A DNA stretch of 64,000 nt from Tretioscincus oriximinensis (GCA_022410635.1 JAJVDF010001194.1:203152-267151), one strand, 5' to 3'; counted from the first letter of the stretch, positions 33,405-44,796 are shown. A program made the numbers and translations. The notes: generated by a model not told the origin, from the letters alone.

Positions 33405-33757
33405 TAGGAAGCATGAAGCAGAGGGCCATCGGCCTGTGGAATTTACTTCCTGAAGAGGTAGTGGTAGCTAACAGCTTGGATAGTTTCAAGACAGGACTAG
33501 ACAGGTTTATGGACACCAAGGGTATAAGTGGATACTAGGATGGATGTCTGGATGTTGCCTCCGGGGTGGAGCAACAGGCAGGACTCCTGAAATACCATTT
33601 GCAGGGAGTCATGAACAGGAGCATATTTTGCTTTCCTCTGTTCGGACTGCTCAGGTGCATCTGGTGGGCCTGGTGACATTCTGGTGACACAGAATGCTGG
33701 ACTTGATGGGCTGTGGCCTGATCCAGTATGCCTCTTCTTATGTTCTTATGTTCTTAC
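33405..33757 (+). mobile_element. CR1-like LINE 3' end (TGTTCTTA-tail subfamily)
   Basis: Runs from 'gaggtagtggtagctaacag' through 'gatagtttcaagacaggact' and 'gctgtggcctgatccagtat' to a tail of TGTTCTTA repeats at 33741-33757. It is sense-oriented, a mirror of the 4.1 kb copy. Confidence 0.85.
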
Positions 33758-33764
33758 GAAGCAA

Positions 33765-34712
33765 AGTGTGCAATTGCCTTTCAACCACATGTCACTCTAG
33801 GTTCAGGATACTGAAAACCATAAACATCGGGAATTCCAGTATAGATGCCTTTAGAAGTTGTTTACTTTTCGCCTTTGCTTTACCTTGCAAAGTGGCAGGC
33901 AGGATTTTACCTCTCCCAGGTTTTCCCAGATTTGTGATTGGTCACAGGTGTGGTAAATATTTTCTGACCACTTGGCAAGATAAATCATGCACAAAAGTAA
34001 ATGTCTAATGCATGCCCAAGAGCAAGATAAGTAGTTACTTATTAAATAGGTTTTGTAAATATTTACTTACCTGCAATTCACTCCAAACCTCAGCTCTACT
34101 CTGTTGCTGAGATTGTAAGATCTGCATTAGTATGGCAGAGACTTTAATGTAGATTTGCTTGCCAGAAACACCTTATTAAGTGGTCCTCCTATCCATTAAC
34201 TCCTGTCAAAAGTCATTGCTGCCAGCATTAGGCCTGGTAAAGTGATTTTAATGTATCCAGGAAGAGTAGATCACTTGAACTCAGCAACTCATCCCCAACC
34301 TTGTTCAAACCAGCAGGACTGCCAACGACTCTAGAATAATACTAGTTTATTTTTGTTTAGAGGCCAGATGAAATCTCTTCTTTCTAGGTCTCAGGGGCCC
34401 TCCAGAACGTGAAGGACACATCTGTATATGTGTAATCCATTAGGAGAGTGGTCTCCCTGCCCTTGTGAAGAAATCAGGACTCATCAACTTCAGTTTTTTA
34501 TTGCCAATTGGAATACCTGTGTCCTTCCTGCAATATTCTGACTGGATTTCTATCCACCAACTGGATCTATACATACACCCAAGGGAGCAGGAAGCAATTG
34601 CTCAGATCAAAAGATAGATTTGGAGATTCAGCAACAGAAACCACCCTGAGTGCATCCAGTTGAGTTTTTCTTCATATTATAGTCTGATTATGGGGGATCT
34701 GCTTCAAGTGAC
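33765..34712. other. Unassigned DNA
   Basis: No gene or shared repeat recognised. Confidence 0.5.
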
Positions 34713-34716
34713 TGAA

Positions 34717-34925
34717 CATAAGAACATAAGAGGAGCCCTGCTGAATCAGGCCAGAGCTCATCTAGCCTATCATTCTGTCTCACACAGGGCCCTACCAATT
34801 GCAGCTCAGCAGTCTGAACAGAAGATGGCAAAATCTTCACCTATTCTCGACTCCCTACAAATGGTATTTCACAAGTACTGCCTATTGCTGCATCCCAGAG
34901 ACAGACTGCAGAGATATGCTGTTGT
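34717..34925 (-). mobile_element. CR1-like 3' end, AGGAGCCC variant, abutting a hAT-like insertion
   Basis: Starts AACATAAGAACATAAGAGGA and follows the 21.2 kb variant to 'gacagactgcagagatatgc'. The next element begins directly after it. Confidence 0.8.
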
Positions 34926-35543
34926 TAGGGTTGCCATACATCCCGGTAAACCGGGACAATCCCGGTTTGGGGGACTAAAATATAGTCCCCTCCGGGTTTT
35001 AAGGCAAAATCCTGGCTTTTTACATTCCCCAATGCTGCATCAGGGAATGTAAAAATCCAGGATTTTAAAGGAAAAGCAGCCGTCAGAGCTGACGGCTGCA
35101 GCCCGGCAGCGCTTTCCGGGGTCCACAAGCGTCCGTGTGTGAGTACGCGAGAGCGCAGCTACTCCTTTGCTGGAGGCGGGGTTTCGTCCTGCTCTCAGGC
35201 AAGCGCGCCGCCAACTCGCCTCTAGCAGAGGAGAAACGCCTGGGCTTGTGACAGGAGGGCAGCTCTGTTCTCCTGTCACAAACCCAAGCGTTTTTGCTCC
35301 GCTGCAGGCGAGTTGGTGGCGTGCTTGCCCAAGAGCAGGGCGAAACCCCGCCTCCAGCAAAGGAGCAGCTACGCTCTCGCGCACTCACACATGGACGCTT
35401 GTGGTGAGACAGGTAGAAGAGAGGTTTTGCCTGTCTCGCTACAAGCGTCTGTATGTACGCATGTGTGCNCGTGTGCGCGTGTGTGCATGCACCCCCACCC
35501 CACCCCCGTCCCANTTTTGGGCTGCCAAAATATGGCAACCCTA
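34926..35543 (+). mobile_element. Hairpin-rich hAT-like non-autonomous element (fullest copy)
   Basis: The ends are TAGGGTTGCCATAC and ATATGGCAACCCTA. The flanks are gctgttgt (34918-34925) and gctgtcgt (35544-35551), 7 of 8, an 8-bp hAT-type target duplication. After the 'gactaaaatatagtcccctc' block come two arms of about 135 bp (about 35125-35262 and 35266-35402), near-complementary along their length, from CACAAGCGTCCGTGTGTGAG outwards to a centre in the 'gacaggagggcagctctgtt' area. A third smaller inverted pair lies at about 35392-35460. There is no transposase. Two Ns (35469, 35513) lie near the right end. Confidence 0.9.
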
Positions 35544-35554
35544 GCTGTCGTAGT

Positions 35555-36010
35555 GTTAAAAAGGTCTACAATTTTTATTTTTGCACCTAGTATTTTACGC
35601 AGCTTCCACAACATGATGTCCTGTCTGCATAACATAATGTTGCAGCATCCACAACTTGGGTGAGTTTAAAAATGAGGTGTTTCCTTTGAATTCATCTTTT
35701 TGGTAACAATCAATGACAAAGAGGACTCGGACCAGCTAATTGCAAGCAAGAAATTGCACCAGAGATTCATGGGAACTGTAGGCAAATTCATGCGAAAGAA
35801 AAAGAGTTTCTTTATGCATGTAAATGTGCAATTCTTCCTCAACTCGCCCAAGAAGGCACAAAGTTATTTGATCAGGGACCTTTGTGCATCATTACTGCTT
35901 TTTTCAGTGCAAATTCCACAGAATAAAACAATGTCTGTTGGCTCCATTCTCCTCATGAATTTTGCAGAAAACTGTGAAACAGATTTGAGGTTTTGCCAAC
36001 TCCCAGAGGG
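35555..36010. other. Unassigned DNA
   Basis: No gene recognised. One minus/plus pair of short frames lacks motifs. Confidence 0.5.
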
Positions 36011-36015
36011 GTAAA

Positions 36016-36903
36016 TTCAGGGTGGGTTCACACAGCTTATTCCTCAATCGGTGCGAGATGAGGGAGGTTCTGGCACACGTGTTAAGTGTCTTTCAGCAGT
36101 CGTCCCGCAATAAACACCATTTATCCCAGAATAAACTATTGCTGGGATATTCAGGCATCATTGCTGAGAACCTCCGACATCTCGTAACCACCTCTCTTCC
36201 TCTCCCGTGTGAACACATTAATGCGAGAAACTTTAGGGGAGAGATGAGAGGGAAGCACTGCCTCCTTGCTTCAGTGGGGAGATCCTCCTGCCTTTACCTA
36301 AGCCCAGCCAGCCCACCGCCTACTTTCGGGGGCTGCTGCCTGGAGATCGGCTCGGAAAAGCAACGAGCAGGACGTCGTCACTGTCAAATGGATCGGCTGA
36401 GCCGAGGAGGAGGTGGGGAGGTTGACAGGACATCTCAGTGCTGCTTGTCGCTTTGCCGAGCCAATCTCAAGACAGCAGCCCCCGAAAGCAGGTAGAGGCC
36501 AACCTGAGCTTAGGAAAAGGCTTCTCGTGACACGTAGCCGACTCCGCCACATTGCTTCGGTTGTGCCCTCCTTCCAACCAGCCCTCCACATGCTTTCAGG
36601 GGCTGCTGCCTGGAGATCGGCTTGGTGAAACGACAAGGAGCATTGAGATGTCCTGTCAACCTCCCCACCTCCTCCTCGGCTCAGCCGATCCATTTGACAG
36701 TGACGACGTCCTGCTCGTCGCTTTTCCGAGCCGATCTCCAGGCAGCAGCCCCCAAAAGCAGGTGTAGGGCTGGCTGGAAGGAGGGCATAGCTGAAGCAAC
36801 GTGGTGGAGTCAGCTGCATATCACGAGAATTCAAGTTAGACGTGTGCACAGACACACCATTGCTATATTCCGGAATATAGTTTTATTCCTGTTTTTAGCC
36901 TCA
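36016..36903 (+). mobile_element. MITE family C with a large palindromic insert
   Basis: The left portion (36018-36180) has 'cagcagtcgtcccgcaataa' and 'agaataaactattgctggga', as in the 13.8 and 44.4 kb copies. The right portion (36840-36903) has CTATATTCCGGAATATAG at 36863-36880 and the right terminus, which is degraded. Between them lies a GC-rich inverted structure (36295-36790) not present in the other copies. The whole is 888 bp against about 420 bp at 44.4 kb. Confidence 0.7.
36295..36790. repeat. Nested inverted repeat, arms of about 200 bp
   Basis: The left arm (about 36297-36495) and right arm (about 36593-36775) are near reverse complements: GGCTGCTGCCTGGAGATCGG faces CCGATCTCCAGGCAGCAGCC, and GTTGACAGGACATCTCA faces TGAGATGTCCTGTCAAC. 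Each arm also has complementary ends of its own: the 'gggggctgctgcctggaga' block near 36330 faces 'gacagcagcccccgaaagc' near 36475. The block therefore occurs four times in alternating orientation. Confidence 0.85.
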
Positions 36904-36909
36904 GATAGC

Positions 36910-37308
36910 ACAAGGTGAGTACAACTTGCTATGAAAGCTGCATAAAAGTACCCTCCAGAAAAGCTCATTATTATGTAGCTTTGAATGCTAACACAGCTGG
37001 ATCTCTTGTCATCCTGTAAGGCCCGTGGTAACATTATTATGCCATGAAAAAAAATCACCTTGAAGAAGCCCTAATTACACAATCCAGGTCAGGCATTTTA
37101 ACCAAGCTAAGAGCACATTTAAGTTCAAACAAGCATACTTAGAGATCAAACACAGCCACAGAAAAAGTTATTTCCAAACTGTCTCAGTAACACAGGACTT
37201 AGCCACACACCAACCACTTCCTGCCAAATTCCTGCATACTTTCTCTTTTTCCTTGCTGTCTTCACAAACATTATTATTCACAAAATTATTCTTCAGAATA
37301 ACTACCAA
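36910..37308. other. Unassigned DNA
   Basis: No gene or shared repeat recognised. Confidence 0.5.
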
Positions 37309-37311
37309 GGG

Positions 37312-38012
37312 GGTCCCAAAGCACTTTAGGGACTAATAAGAAAAAAAGGGAGTAGTATGAGCTTTTGTAGACAAATTTACAAAACTAAAGAATCCTAATA
37401 AAATCCTGTATTTTCCTTTTACCAACTGGAAGCACCCTATGCAGCTTTTGTTCAAATGCCTGGGGGAAAATTCCATACAATTCATATTTGCCCTGAGGGT
37501 TTCCCCCATTTCCAAATGTACTAACATTTCTCCATTTGTATCTCATTAATTTCTTGTCCAAGAATCCAGGCTTTTCTAACAGCAGTGTCAGGTAATAGTG
37601 GAGATTTAAGGCCTGCTTAAAGTTTAACAATATTAGGATTTGAATTTATTAGATTTCCTGTATTATTGCATCATATACGAGTGGGGTATAAGAACCTTCT
37701 TCTTCTCCTCCTTCTCCTCCTCCTCCTTCTTCTGGCAGGAACACAATAAAAACTTCAAAAAAATCTCTAACTAAAAATGAAGGTTTTTATTTGTCATTCT
37801 GCTTTTAATGACTAAGGCTTGTTCAAATGTCTTCAATAAAAACCTGCATGAATGTTTTAGGGATAAATAAAATATATGACATATAGCATCATCAGTAGCA
37901 TCTGAAGAAGTAGACTTGCCTACAAAAACTCATGCTCTTGTCAGTCTCCTCTTGTTAGTCTCCCCTTGCTGGATTTTCTGAATAAAGACTAACACGGCTA
38001 TTTCTTTGAAAT
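37312..38012. mobile_element. Penelope-like element remnant with inverted ends, diverged
   Basis: The left end (37312-37380) has 'aaagcactttagggactaat' and 'gcttttgtagacaaatttac'. The right end (37905-38012) has 'tctgaagaagtagacttgcc', 'acaaaaactcatgctcttgt' and 'aacacggctatttctttga'. These are diverged inverted counterparts of each other and of the 23.8-24.6 kb element ends. I see no GIY-YIG motif between them, and a family 2 SINE tail lies in the interior. Confidence 0.6.
37677..37735 (+). mobile_element. Family 2 SINE tail fragment
   Basis: 'gagtggggtataagaacctt' followed by CTTCTTCTCC repeats, the 3' end of family 2 only. Confidence 0.7.
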
Positions 38013-38014
38013 AT

Positions 38015-38228
38015 ATGCCATCCAATTCACCTGGAGAATAATAAGTTAACTAAAAGATCATTGACCAAAGAGCTGACCTTTGTTCTATGACTTTTGATTC
38101 ATGGATGCAATATAAAGTTTTGATACTGAACAATTTTACAATTTCCAGCTAGGCAGTAGAAACCTATCTGGCCAGTTATTATAAAAATGCAAGAAAGGCT
38201 TTCTTGTATTGGAGAAAAGGTTCATCTA
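38015..38228. other. Unassigned DNA
   Basis: No signal recognised. Confidence 0.45.
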
Positions 38229-38231
38229 GTA

Positions 38232-38461
38232 AAAATAACTATTTCTAAATGATTTATTACATTCCTTTGCTGGTAGGAAAGATTTAAGGGATGAAGAATC
38301 AGCTATTGCTGCTCTGGCTAACAAATTTGATGGCCTTACAAGTGTGTCTACCTATGCTTTAAAAGGTCTTTGGATTACTTCTAGGTTGGATCCGATTTTG
38401 AATAATATAGTTAGTATGTATCAACGAAAATATTTTGTTTTTCAGAAAAAACACACTTAAA
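38232..38461 (+). other. Open frame of unknown origin lacking an N-terminal Met
   Basis: About 76 codons remain open from 38232 to a TAA at 38459-38461. They include a protein-like stretch, EESAIAALANKFDGLTSVST, followed by YALKGLWITSRLDPILNNIV. Composition is balanced, and the hydrophobic spacing suggests helices. The only internal ATG is near the end. It could be a piece of a retroelement protein or an exon (a weak AG acceptor context, CTGGTAG, precedes part of it). I do not recognise the family, and chance openness is possible at this length. Confidence 0.3.
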
Positions 38462-38819
38462 AATTTGGTGTTTCACTTGAAAATAAACAGGACCAGGGAT
38501 ACTTACACATACCATGGTCTCATCCCCAATGTGGCCCTGCCAACCTTTCGGTTACACCTCAGGCAAAGGAATATAAAATAGCCAACTTTGGTCAGTTCAG
38601 AGTTCTGACACTTTTCACAGTTTTGATTAAAACAATGGCTAGAAAAGATCAAGTTAAAGGATAAAAAATAAGAATTCATGCTACTTTGGAGATCCTTATT
38701 TGCTAGTGTGAACAGGATGACACAAGCTCAAACGCATGTGTGAGACTATAGGCTGCATCCCCATAAAGAATTCTTACCAAGATGCTAGCAACATCACATA
38801 GAATCTGCGGTACAAAGTA

Positions 38820-39504
38820 TGGTGACCCCTACCTGAGGGTCCTAGATTTCAATGACCCTCCCAGCTAGGCCCCCCCACAATATCACCCTGTTGTCCAAGC
38901 CAGCACCCACAACTGCTTTACTTCAATGATGGGGCTTTATTCCCAGCCCCCACCAATAGCGTGCATATATAGTGTTGTTAAGGAAACAAAAGAGATATTT
39001 GAATTGAAACAAATAACAAGTTGATTATTTACAAATAAGAAATAGAAAGAAGATATGAATAATAAAGCCTCGGCTTTTATAGAATAAGTCTGACTCAAGC
39101 ACAAACTCGTAGCAAGAGCAACTTTATTTTCAGGAACTTAAAGCGACAGACACCGTGTCTATTTATTTGTTCTGGCCCCAAGTCAAGTCTCAACTTTGAC
39201 TCTTTCAGGCCACCATACACTTCTACCCCTCCCTCCGAGGCAGATCAGAAGCGGACCCCTCTGTCAACTTGCTACACCACAAGTTTTACCCGACAGAAAG
39301 GCCTCTAGCCCTGGTCAGTTCCCTTTTTATGTGCTGAGCAGCCAGCTACTTGAGGCCCCATTGGCTGGCTCCTCCAGCCTTGACCCCTCCCAAACAAGGA
39401 ACCAGGAAGCCACGCCCCTGCCCAGGCCTGCTCTTCCCCCTCCCTCTGGGATAGCACAGTAAGTTTATAAAACAAATACAAACCTTAAAATGGGGGACAT
39501 CACA
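38820..39504 (-). mobile_element. Probable solo LTR or LTR-like segment
   Basis: Read on the minus strand it starts TGTGATGTCCCCC (near 39504). A CATAAAAAGG box follows near 39328 and AATAAAGTTGCTC near 39124. A second AATAAAGCCCC lies near 38936, and it ends GGGGTCACCA near 38820. The start and end form a short imperfect inverted pair. I could not find a clean target duplication, and an alternative right boundary near 39090 is possible. The promoter-then-poly(A) order is the main evidence. Confidence 0.4.
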
Positions 39505-39509
39505 CAAGG

Positions 39510-40900
39510 TTGCAGAAATTCAGCGATCCACATGCCTAAAAGCCCATGTTTCAGGATTTCCAGCCACTGCTGTTTGTCCAATTATGCAGTGGATGTTTCT
39601 AAAATTTGAAAACTAGCTTTTGTAGGGTATTCAGTAACATGGACATGGTAAAGCTCACAAAACTTCAAGGTTAGATGCAAACATTCATTGGCTCTTGGCT
39701 CGCAGAGAATACTGGGAACTGTAGTAAGGCAAGTGCAGCAATGGCATATGGTGCTTGACATGAGTGGAATGCAAGGCAATGTAATGAAACAGCATGAAAA
39801 ACTGAAGGTAGGTGAGGTGCAATTGTGAACATGTTTTTCTGGATTTAAAGAATTGTGGGGAGGCACCCTATATTGAGAATATCAGATGCAATTGTTACAT
39901 TCTCAATCTACTTCTGGGATAGTGAAGTAATATGTTGGAAGTCAATAATAGTGATGCTTACTTGGTGTTTCCCATTATTGTTATTATCCCATTTTAATTA
40001 CTCGTGTGTCAGGCAAATGGGTGAAAAATGACAAAGGGAAGTAGACATTTGACTTGTTTCTACAGACATAAACGAAACTATAATTAAATGGGCCTGCAGA
40101 TACATGGTAAGCTCATGGATACCTTGGGCATCTAATAGCGGCAGCAAAAGGCAGTTGCAGGTTTTTTTCTGCAATTGCTTCTTGCCATCTGGCAGCATAA
40201 TCTTTAAGTCAAATGCTGGAATACCTAAGCATAATAAGGATATAACATTTATTTCAAGACTGAAAGTGATAATTTAGCAGGAGTTCTTTCAGGGAGATTA
40301 CATAGTTAATGATTATTCAAAGTGAATTTAGTTTGCGTTACTAATTCAGTACTGTAGAACATTGTTATATTTCTTTTATTTATCCTATTTTATCTTACCT
40401 TATAGTTTTTCATATTTTATTTTACGTTGCTGAATGACTAGTCAATAATGTTAATTAACTGTAGTCTCTTGAAAAAAAATAAGTCATTTTTTCTGCTGAG
40501 TCAATTAATGTCAAATTAAAGCAAAATGTGTACCAAAACACTTTGGGGTGTTTTTTTTATATCTAGCATCATGAAATATTATTATTGCACACAGTGACAT
40601 TTAGATTTAAGGGGAAACCATTTTTGCTCTTCAAAACAGTAGGTAAAATATTCTTTCACATTAGAAATTACTTTTCCCTCAAAGGAGCAAATGGAGTTTT
40701 CCATTTCTGTAGCTTCTAATGGGATTTTCCACTCCCTTATCTAAAGTCTGTGTAGCTGTTGTACATTAGCTGTGTTTTTTTTCCATCTACACATTATGAT
40801 CACTGGGGATTTTTTGTGGTTATTTTTCTGATTATGTTTTAGACATATCATCAGCTAAACAATTTAACTTATAAATTATACTATTTTCATAAAGGCCTGA
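39510..40900. other. AT-rich DNA, no gene recognised
   Basis: No shared repeat and only motif-less short frames. Confidence 0.5.
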
Positions 40901-40904
40901 ATAA

Positions 40905-41170
40905 GTTTGTTTATTTGTTTATTTATTTGTATTTGTATCCCGCCCTATACCCACAGGTCTCAGGGTGATCAACCATAGGGTGGCACACATAGCTTTTTGT
41001 TGCTTTCTCCACAACACACATCCTGTGAAGTACGTGGGGCTGATAGAGTTCTAAAGAACTGTGACTGGCCCAAGGTAACCCAGCTGGCTTTCATGGAGGA
41101 GTGCGGAATTGAACTGGGAGACTCCCAAATGCGAGTCTAACACTCTAACCAATACACCAAACTGACTCAC
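40905..41170 (-). mobile_element. tRNA-derived SINE, family 1
   Basis: Antisense copy: TTTATTTG tail complement, 'atcccgccctatacccacag', 'ttgctttctccacaacacac', 'ggctttcatggaggagtgcg' and an ending 'accaaactgactc'. Essentially full length. Confidence 0.9.
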
Positions 41171-41526
41171 AATACTTGGCAACTCATAACCTATTCTGAA
41201 TATTCCTTATTCTAAAAGAGTGAATAAAGATTTTTGTATTGCACACTCACATGGTATCTTTATTACACCACCCATCAAGACAAACAATACAGATTTGAAG
41301 AGGAAAATGGAATACCCATTTTCTTCCTTGGTTCGAGGGAGAGACCAGAATATAGGCATTTCCAGGGTGGGGCCCTCCCTGGTGATGCTGGGACCTACTA
41401 CCCGCCCTGGTTTCTATCTTATGTTTTAAAGTCTGCAGCAACATGCGGCAAGTCTTCCGCAGTTGATTACGTCCCGCGTGTGCCAAAAGCAGTAATTGCT
41501 GATCATCTGGAACTGCTTGTGGTACG

Positions 41527-42267
41527 TGTTGGGATTCCCCATGGGACATATATTAATTGGCATATATATATTTAATATAAAATATACCTGGTTTGACCCT
41601 GGCTAGCCAAAGTGAGGCCTGTAGAGAAATTTTGGAAAAAATCTCTGGTCAGCTAATCACTCTTTCCTGACCTAAGGGCATACATTGCTCAATAGACCTT
41701 GCCAGACTGAATAGATTAACTGGCACCCATTATGGCAAAGGAGCTATCTTTGTTTGACCAGGCTGTGCACCTGGGCTGAAACGATCAGCCTGATAGTGGC
41801 CTGGAGGCAAACCATTTAAGACCATTAAGACCACTTCTCCTGTGGGTGAGTCACTGGGTTCCTGTAATTAGAATAATAGCAAAGGCAAACAATAGCTAAA
41901 GAGGATCCATCCTGTACCTCACTACCATACCATATTTGGCATTTCCTGACCAGGCTGCACCTCCTTGGGAGGAGAGAACCACGTCACACAGGTGTCACAA
42001 CCTGGGTCCGCCCTGATCCAGGTGTGCTGTAAAACCCCTTTTCTGACATTATCGTATCTATCCACGCCTTCTGATTCTGTAGTCAATAAAAGATTGAACT
42101 CAGGGTCATTCTGGAGGACTCCATGACCCGTGGACCTCCTGAAATTGCTTCCTGATCCAAGTCGTGTTTCCCGTGTGATTCCTGTTACATGTGTCTATCT
42201 ACTTCGGACCAAGCAGCCTTCTGATTTCCGTAAGGCATCTAATAACGTGGAAAGCGAATCCCCGTTG
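41527..42267 (+). mobile_element. Solo LTR, family A copy 2
   Basis: Starts TGTTGGGATTCCCC, followed by 'tatattaattggcatatata'. It then shares with copy 1 the blocks 'agccaaagtgaggcctgtag', 'gctgtgcacctgggctga', 'ctgcacctccttgggaggag', AATAAAAG (near 42086), 'actccatgacccgtggacct' and the end GCGAATCCCCGTT. About 740 bp. The 95 bp block duplicated in copy 1 occurs once here. No target duplication was convincingly resolved. Confidence 0.8.
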
Positions 42268-42274
42268 AAAGCTG

Positions 42275-43330
42275 GAAGACTCAATGCAGGGGGAGGCTTC
42301 AGTCTTCTGCCCTGGGGCCCCCGGGAACCTGGCTCTTCTACTGGACCAGAACTACTTTGAACTAAAATAAAACATGGGAGACCCTGTCATAGATATCCCA
42401 TTGTCTCTAATTTTCACTGTTCAGGTTTCATTCAATTTGCAAAGATTTCAAAGCAGCTTCCAATCCAGTAGACCCAGACCAAGAAAGTTTGTAGTCAAAG
42501 GACAACAATGACATAGCATTTTCTCTTTCCTGTCAAAACAGAATGAGAACTGAATTTCATTTCAATGTCCCAAGAAATCTTCAAATTTTTATTTTAGATT
42601 TGCCTAGAGAGAATTGCAGAGGTAACTTTAGGTGTAGCCAAATTTCTGACAGTAGCTGTTAAGAAAGTGAGTGACTTGTAAACAAATTTGACTAACATGG
42701 CTACTTTTAGGTTGCAGCTGGAGCATTATAACCTCGGTGTGAGGTCAACATAATGACAAAATATAATTGGAGTTATTAACGAACATCTTCCATTGCATTT
42801 CAGGACAGCAGACAAGATTAGGTCCTGGTCTCCCTTTCACTTTGCCCACTTTCAGAGCAAAATGTTTCCTTTTGTTATTTAGCATAGAAAATCAACTTTG
42901 GGTTTAGATAATGTAGGGAAAAAATTACAAGGCACTTTGTCGCTGGGGTTTTTGTTTATTTTTTCATTTTGAAAGTGCATTGAAGCTGGATTAAATCTTA
43001 AGTGTGACCAAGGCCCAAATGAGAGCCGTACACAGGGAGTATATGCATGGGGAGTCATACACAGTTACCTATAATCTCTCCATCACTCTTTTCCCCATTC
43101 AGAATCTCTGCCTCTTTTTACCTAATGGAAGGACCATTTCTGCACAAGTACAGAGAAGAAATCAGATGCTAGTAAAGAAGAAACTGATATAGTCTTATTT
43201 TCAGATATTGTACTTGTCTTGTTAGTCAATCATGAACTTAGAACTAGATGTGCTGCATACTAAATAAAACAGCCAAAGGATGGCTGCAAAAAAAATATGT
43301 CCATCTGAATCTAGATCAAAGATGTATCTA
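42275..43330. other. Unassigned DNA
   Basis: No gene recognised. A short piece near 42690-42715 ('ctaacatggctacttttag') weakly resembles Penelope-like ends. Confidence 0.45.
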
Positions 43331-43336
43331 GATCAT

Positions 43337-43555
43337 AGAATCATAGAATCATAGAGTTGGAAGGGACCTCCAGGGTCATCGAGTCCAACCCCTGCTCAAT
43401 GCAGGATTCATTAAACCATCCCAGACAGATGACTGTCCAGTCTCTGTTTGAAGACTTCTAGTGAAGGCGAACTCACCACCTCCTGTGGCAAACTGTTCCA
43501 CTGGTTTATCACCCTGACTGTTAGAAAGTTTTTTCTGATATCTAATCTAAATCTA
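43337..43555 (-). mobile_element. CR1 LINE 3' end (ATCATAGA-tail subfamily), short
   Basis: ATCATAGA octamers, 'gttggaagggacctccaggg' and the antisense C-terminal coding block match the 25.2 kb copy closely but stop after about 220 bp. Confidence 0.9.
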
Positions 43556-43559
43556 CATG

Positions 43560-44370
43560 CTTTGATCTTGCTGTAAACAATCAACATGTAATAAATGAGT
43601 TATGTGATAACTGTCCGCATGACTGGGGCAGTGGCAATGTACAGTAAGTTTACCCGTCACTGGCTTCTTATGGTGCACATCCAGTTATTTTACTAGGGTG
43701 CCATTCATGCCTGGATGGTCAGTGACTACACATATGCACCAGCACAAGCTAAGATGGAAGCTATATTGCACTGCATTAGGGGAAACTCTATGAAATCTGC
43801 TTTTCCCAATTATATATGGTGTGAGACAATCACACCGGTATGAAAAGCTATGACATGTGGAAGGAAAACTTGTTCCTTTCCCACTTTTCATCCAAACTGA
43901 AAGAGCCTGCAATATTTTGTTGTGTTTTCCAAGAAAGATTAGGGTGATGGAAAGATTGTGGGATAGGCTTGCCAGTCAAGCAGTTAAAAATGTCAAGAAT
44001 ATCCTGATTAAAATTTCACTTCATCCATGAACACACTTGACACTCTTAAGCCAATTGCCGTGTTCGAATGTCACTTCCAACTCTCAATAAGGAACTAATA
44101 ACAGTAATCCTCCAAGTCAACTCTTTGCCTGGTACTGACTCATTAAATCTTCACAATGAAATCTAGGATGTTTTCTTTTTACCCACTCTTCCACCCACCC
44201 CGCAACTGATAAACAAGCCCTGTGAAAGCATAAAACTCAGGGAGAAAATGGCAACTGAGGCCAAGAGTTTTGCTCTCAGTGTTGTTCATTAAAGTTCTGA
44301 CCTCATTCTTTACTTCCATCCTTTTTTTCATTATCTTCATACATTTTAGTAGGGACATCCCTGGGGCAAA
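43560..44370. other. Unassigned DNA
   Basis: No gene or shared repeat recognised. Confidence 0.5.
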
Positions 44371-44374
44371 TATG

Positions 44375-44796
44375 AGACTCAGGCTACGTGCACGCAATGT
44401 TTTTTATCTTGTTTGTAGCACAATCAGGAAGTCCCGCGCACAAGTGCTAAGTGTTTTTCAGTAGTTGACCTGCAATAAATGCCATTTTTCCTGGAATAAT
44501 CTATTGCTCAAATATTCAGGCATCGTTCTGGAGATCCACTGTATTCTTGCGAGCATATACGTGTGCACAAATTAGCCGCAAGATGATAAAATAATTAAGA
44601 AAACAGCAGTTGTTTCTATTGGCTATTGTGAATTTAAAAAACTATTGGACTGTACTGCGACGAGATCGATCAGCGATGTTATGGAACTGGGACATTGGTC
44701 ATGGAATATACGTGTGTGATGTGCACAGACACGCGATTGCTATATTCCGATTATAGCATTGTAATGGTTTTTAAGTCGTGGTGTGCATCTAGCCAT
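44375..44796 (+). mobile_element. MITE family C (uninterrupted copy)
   Basis: The left end, AGACTCAGGCTACGTGCACG, faces the right end 'gtggtgtgcatctagccatg', an imperfect inverted pair. Internal blocks shared with the other copies: 'cctggaataatctattgctc', 'gcgagcatatacgtgtgcac' and 'attgctatattccgattata', where the central palindrome is damaged. At about 420 bp it sets the family's basic length. Confidence 0.75.

Noticed and set aside
36298..36855. 185-codon open frame with internally repeated peptide segments
   Set aside because: The repetition comes from the four-fold palindrome. The same peptides appear on both strands, which is a DNA-structure effect.
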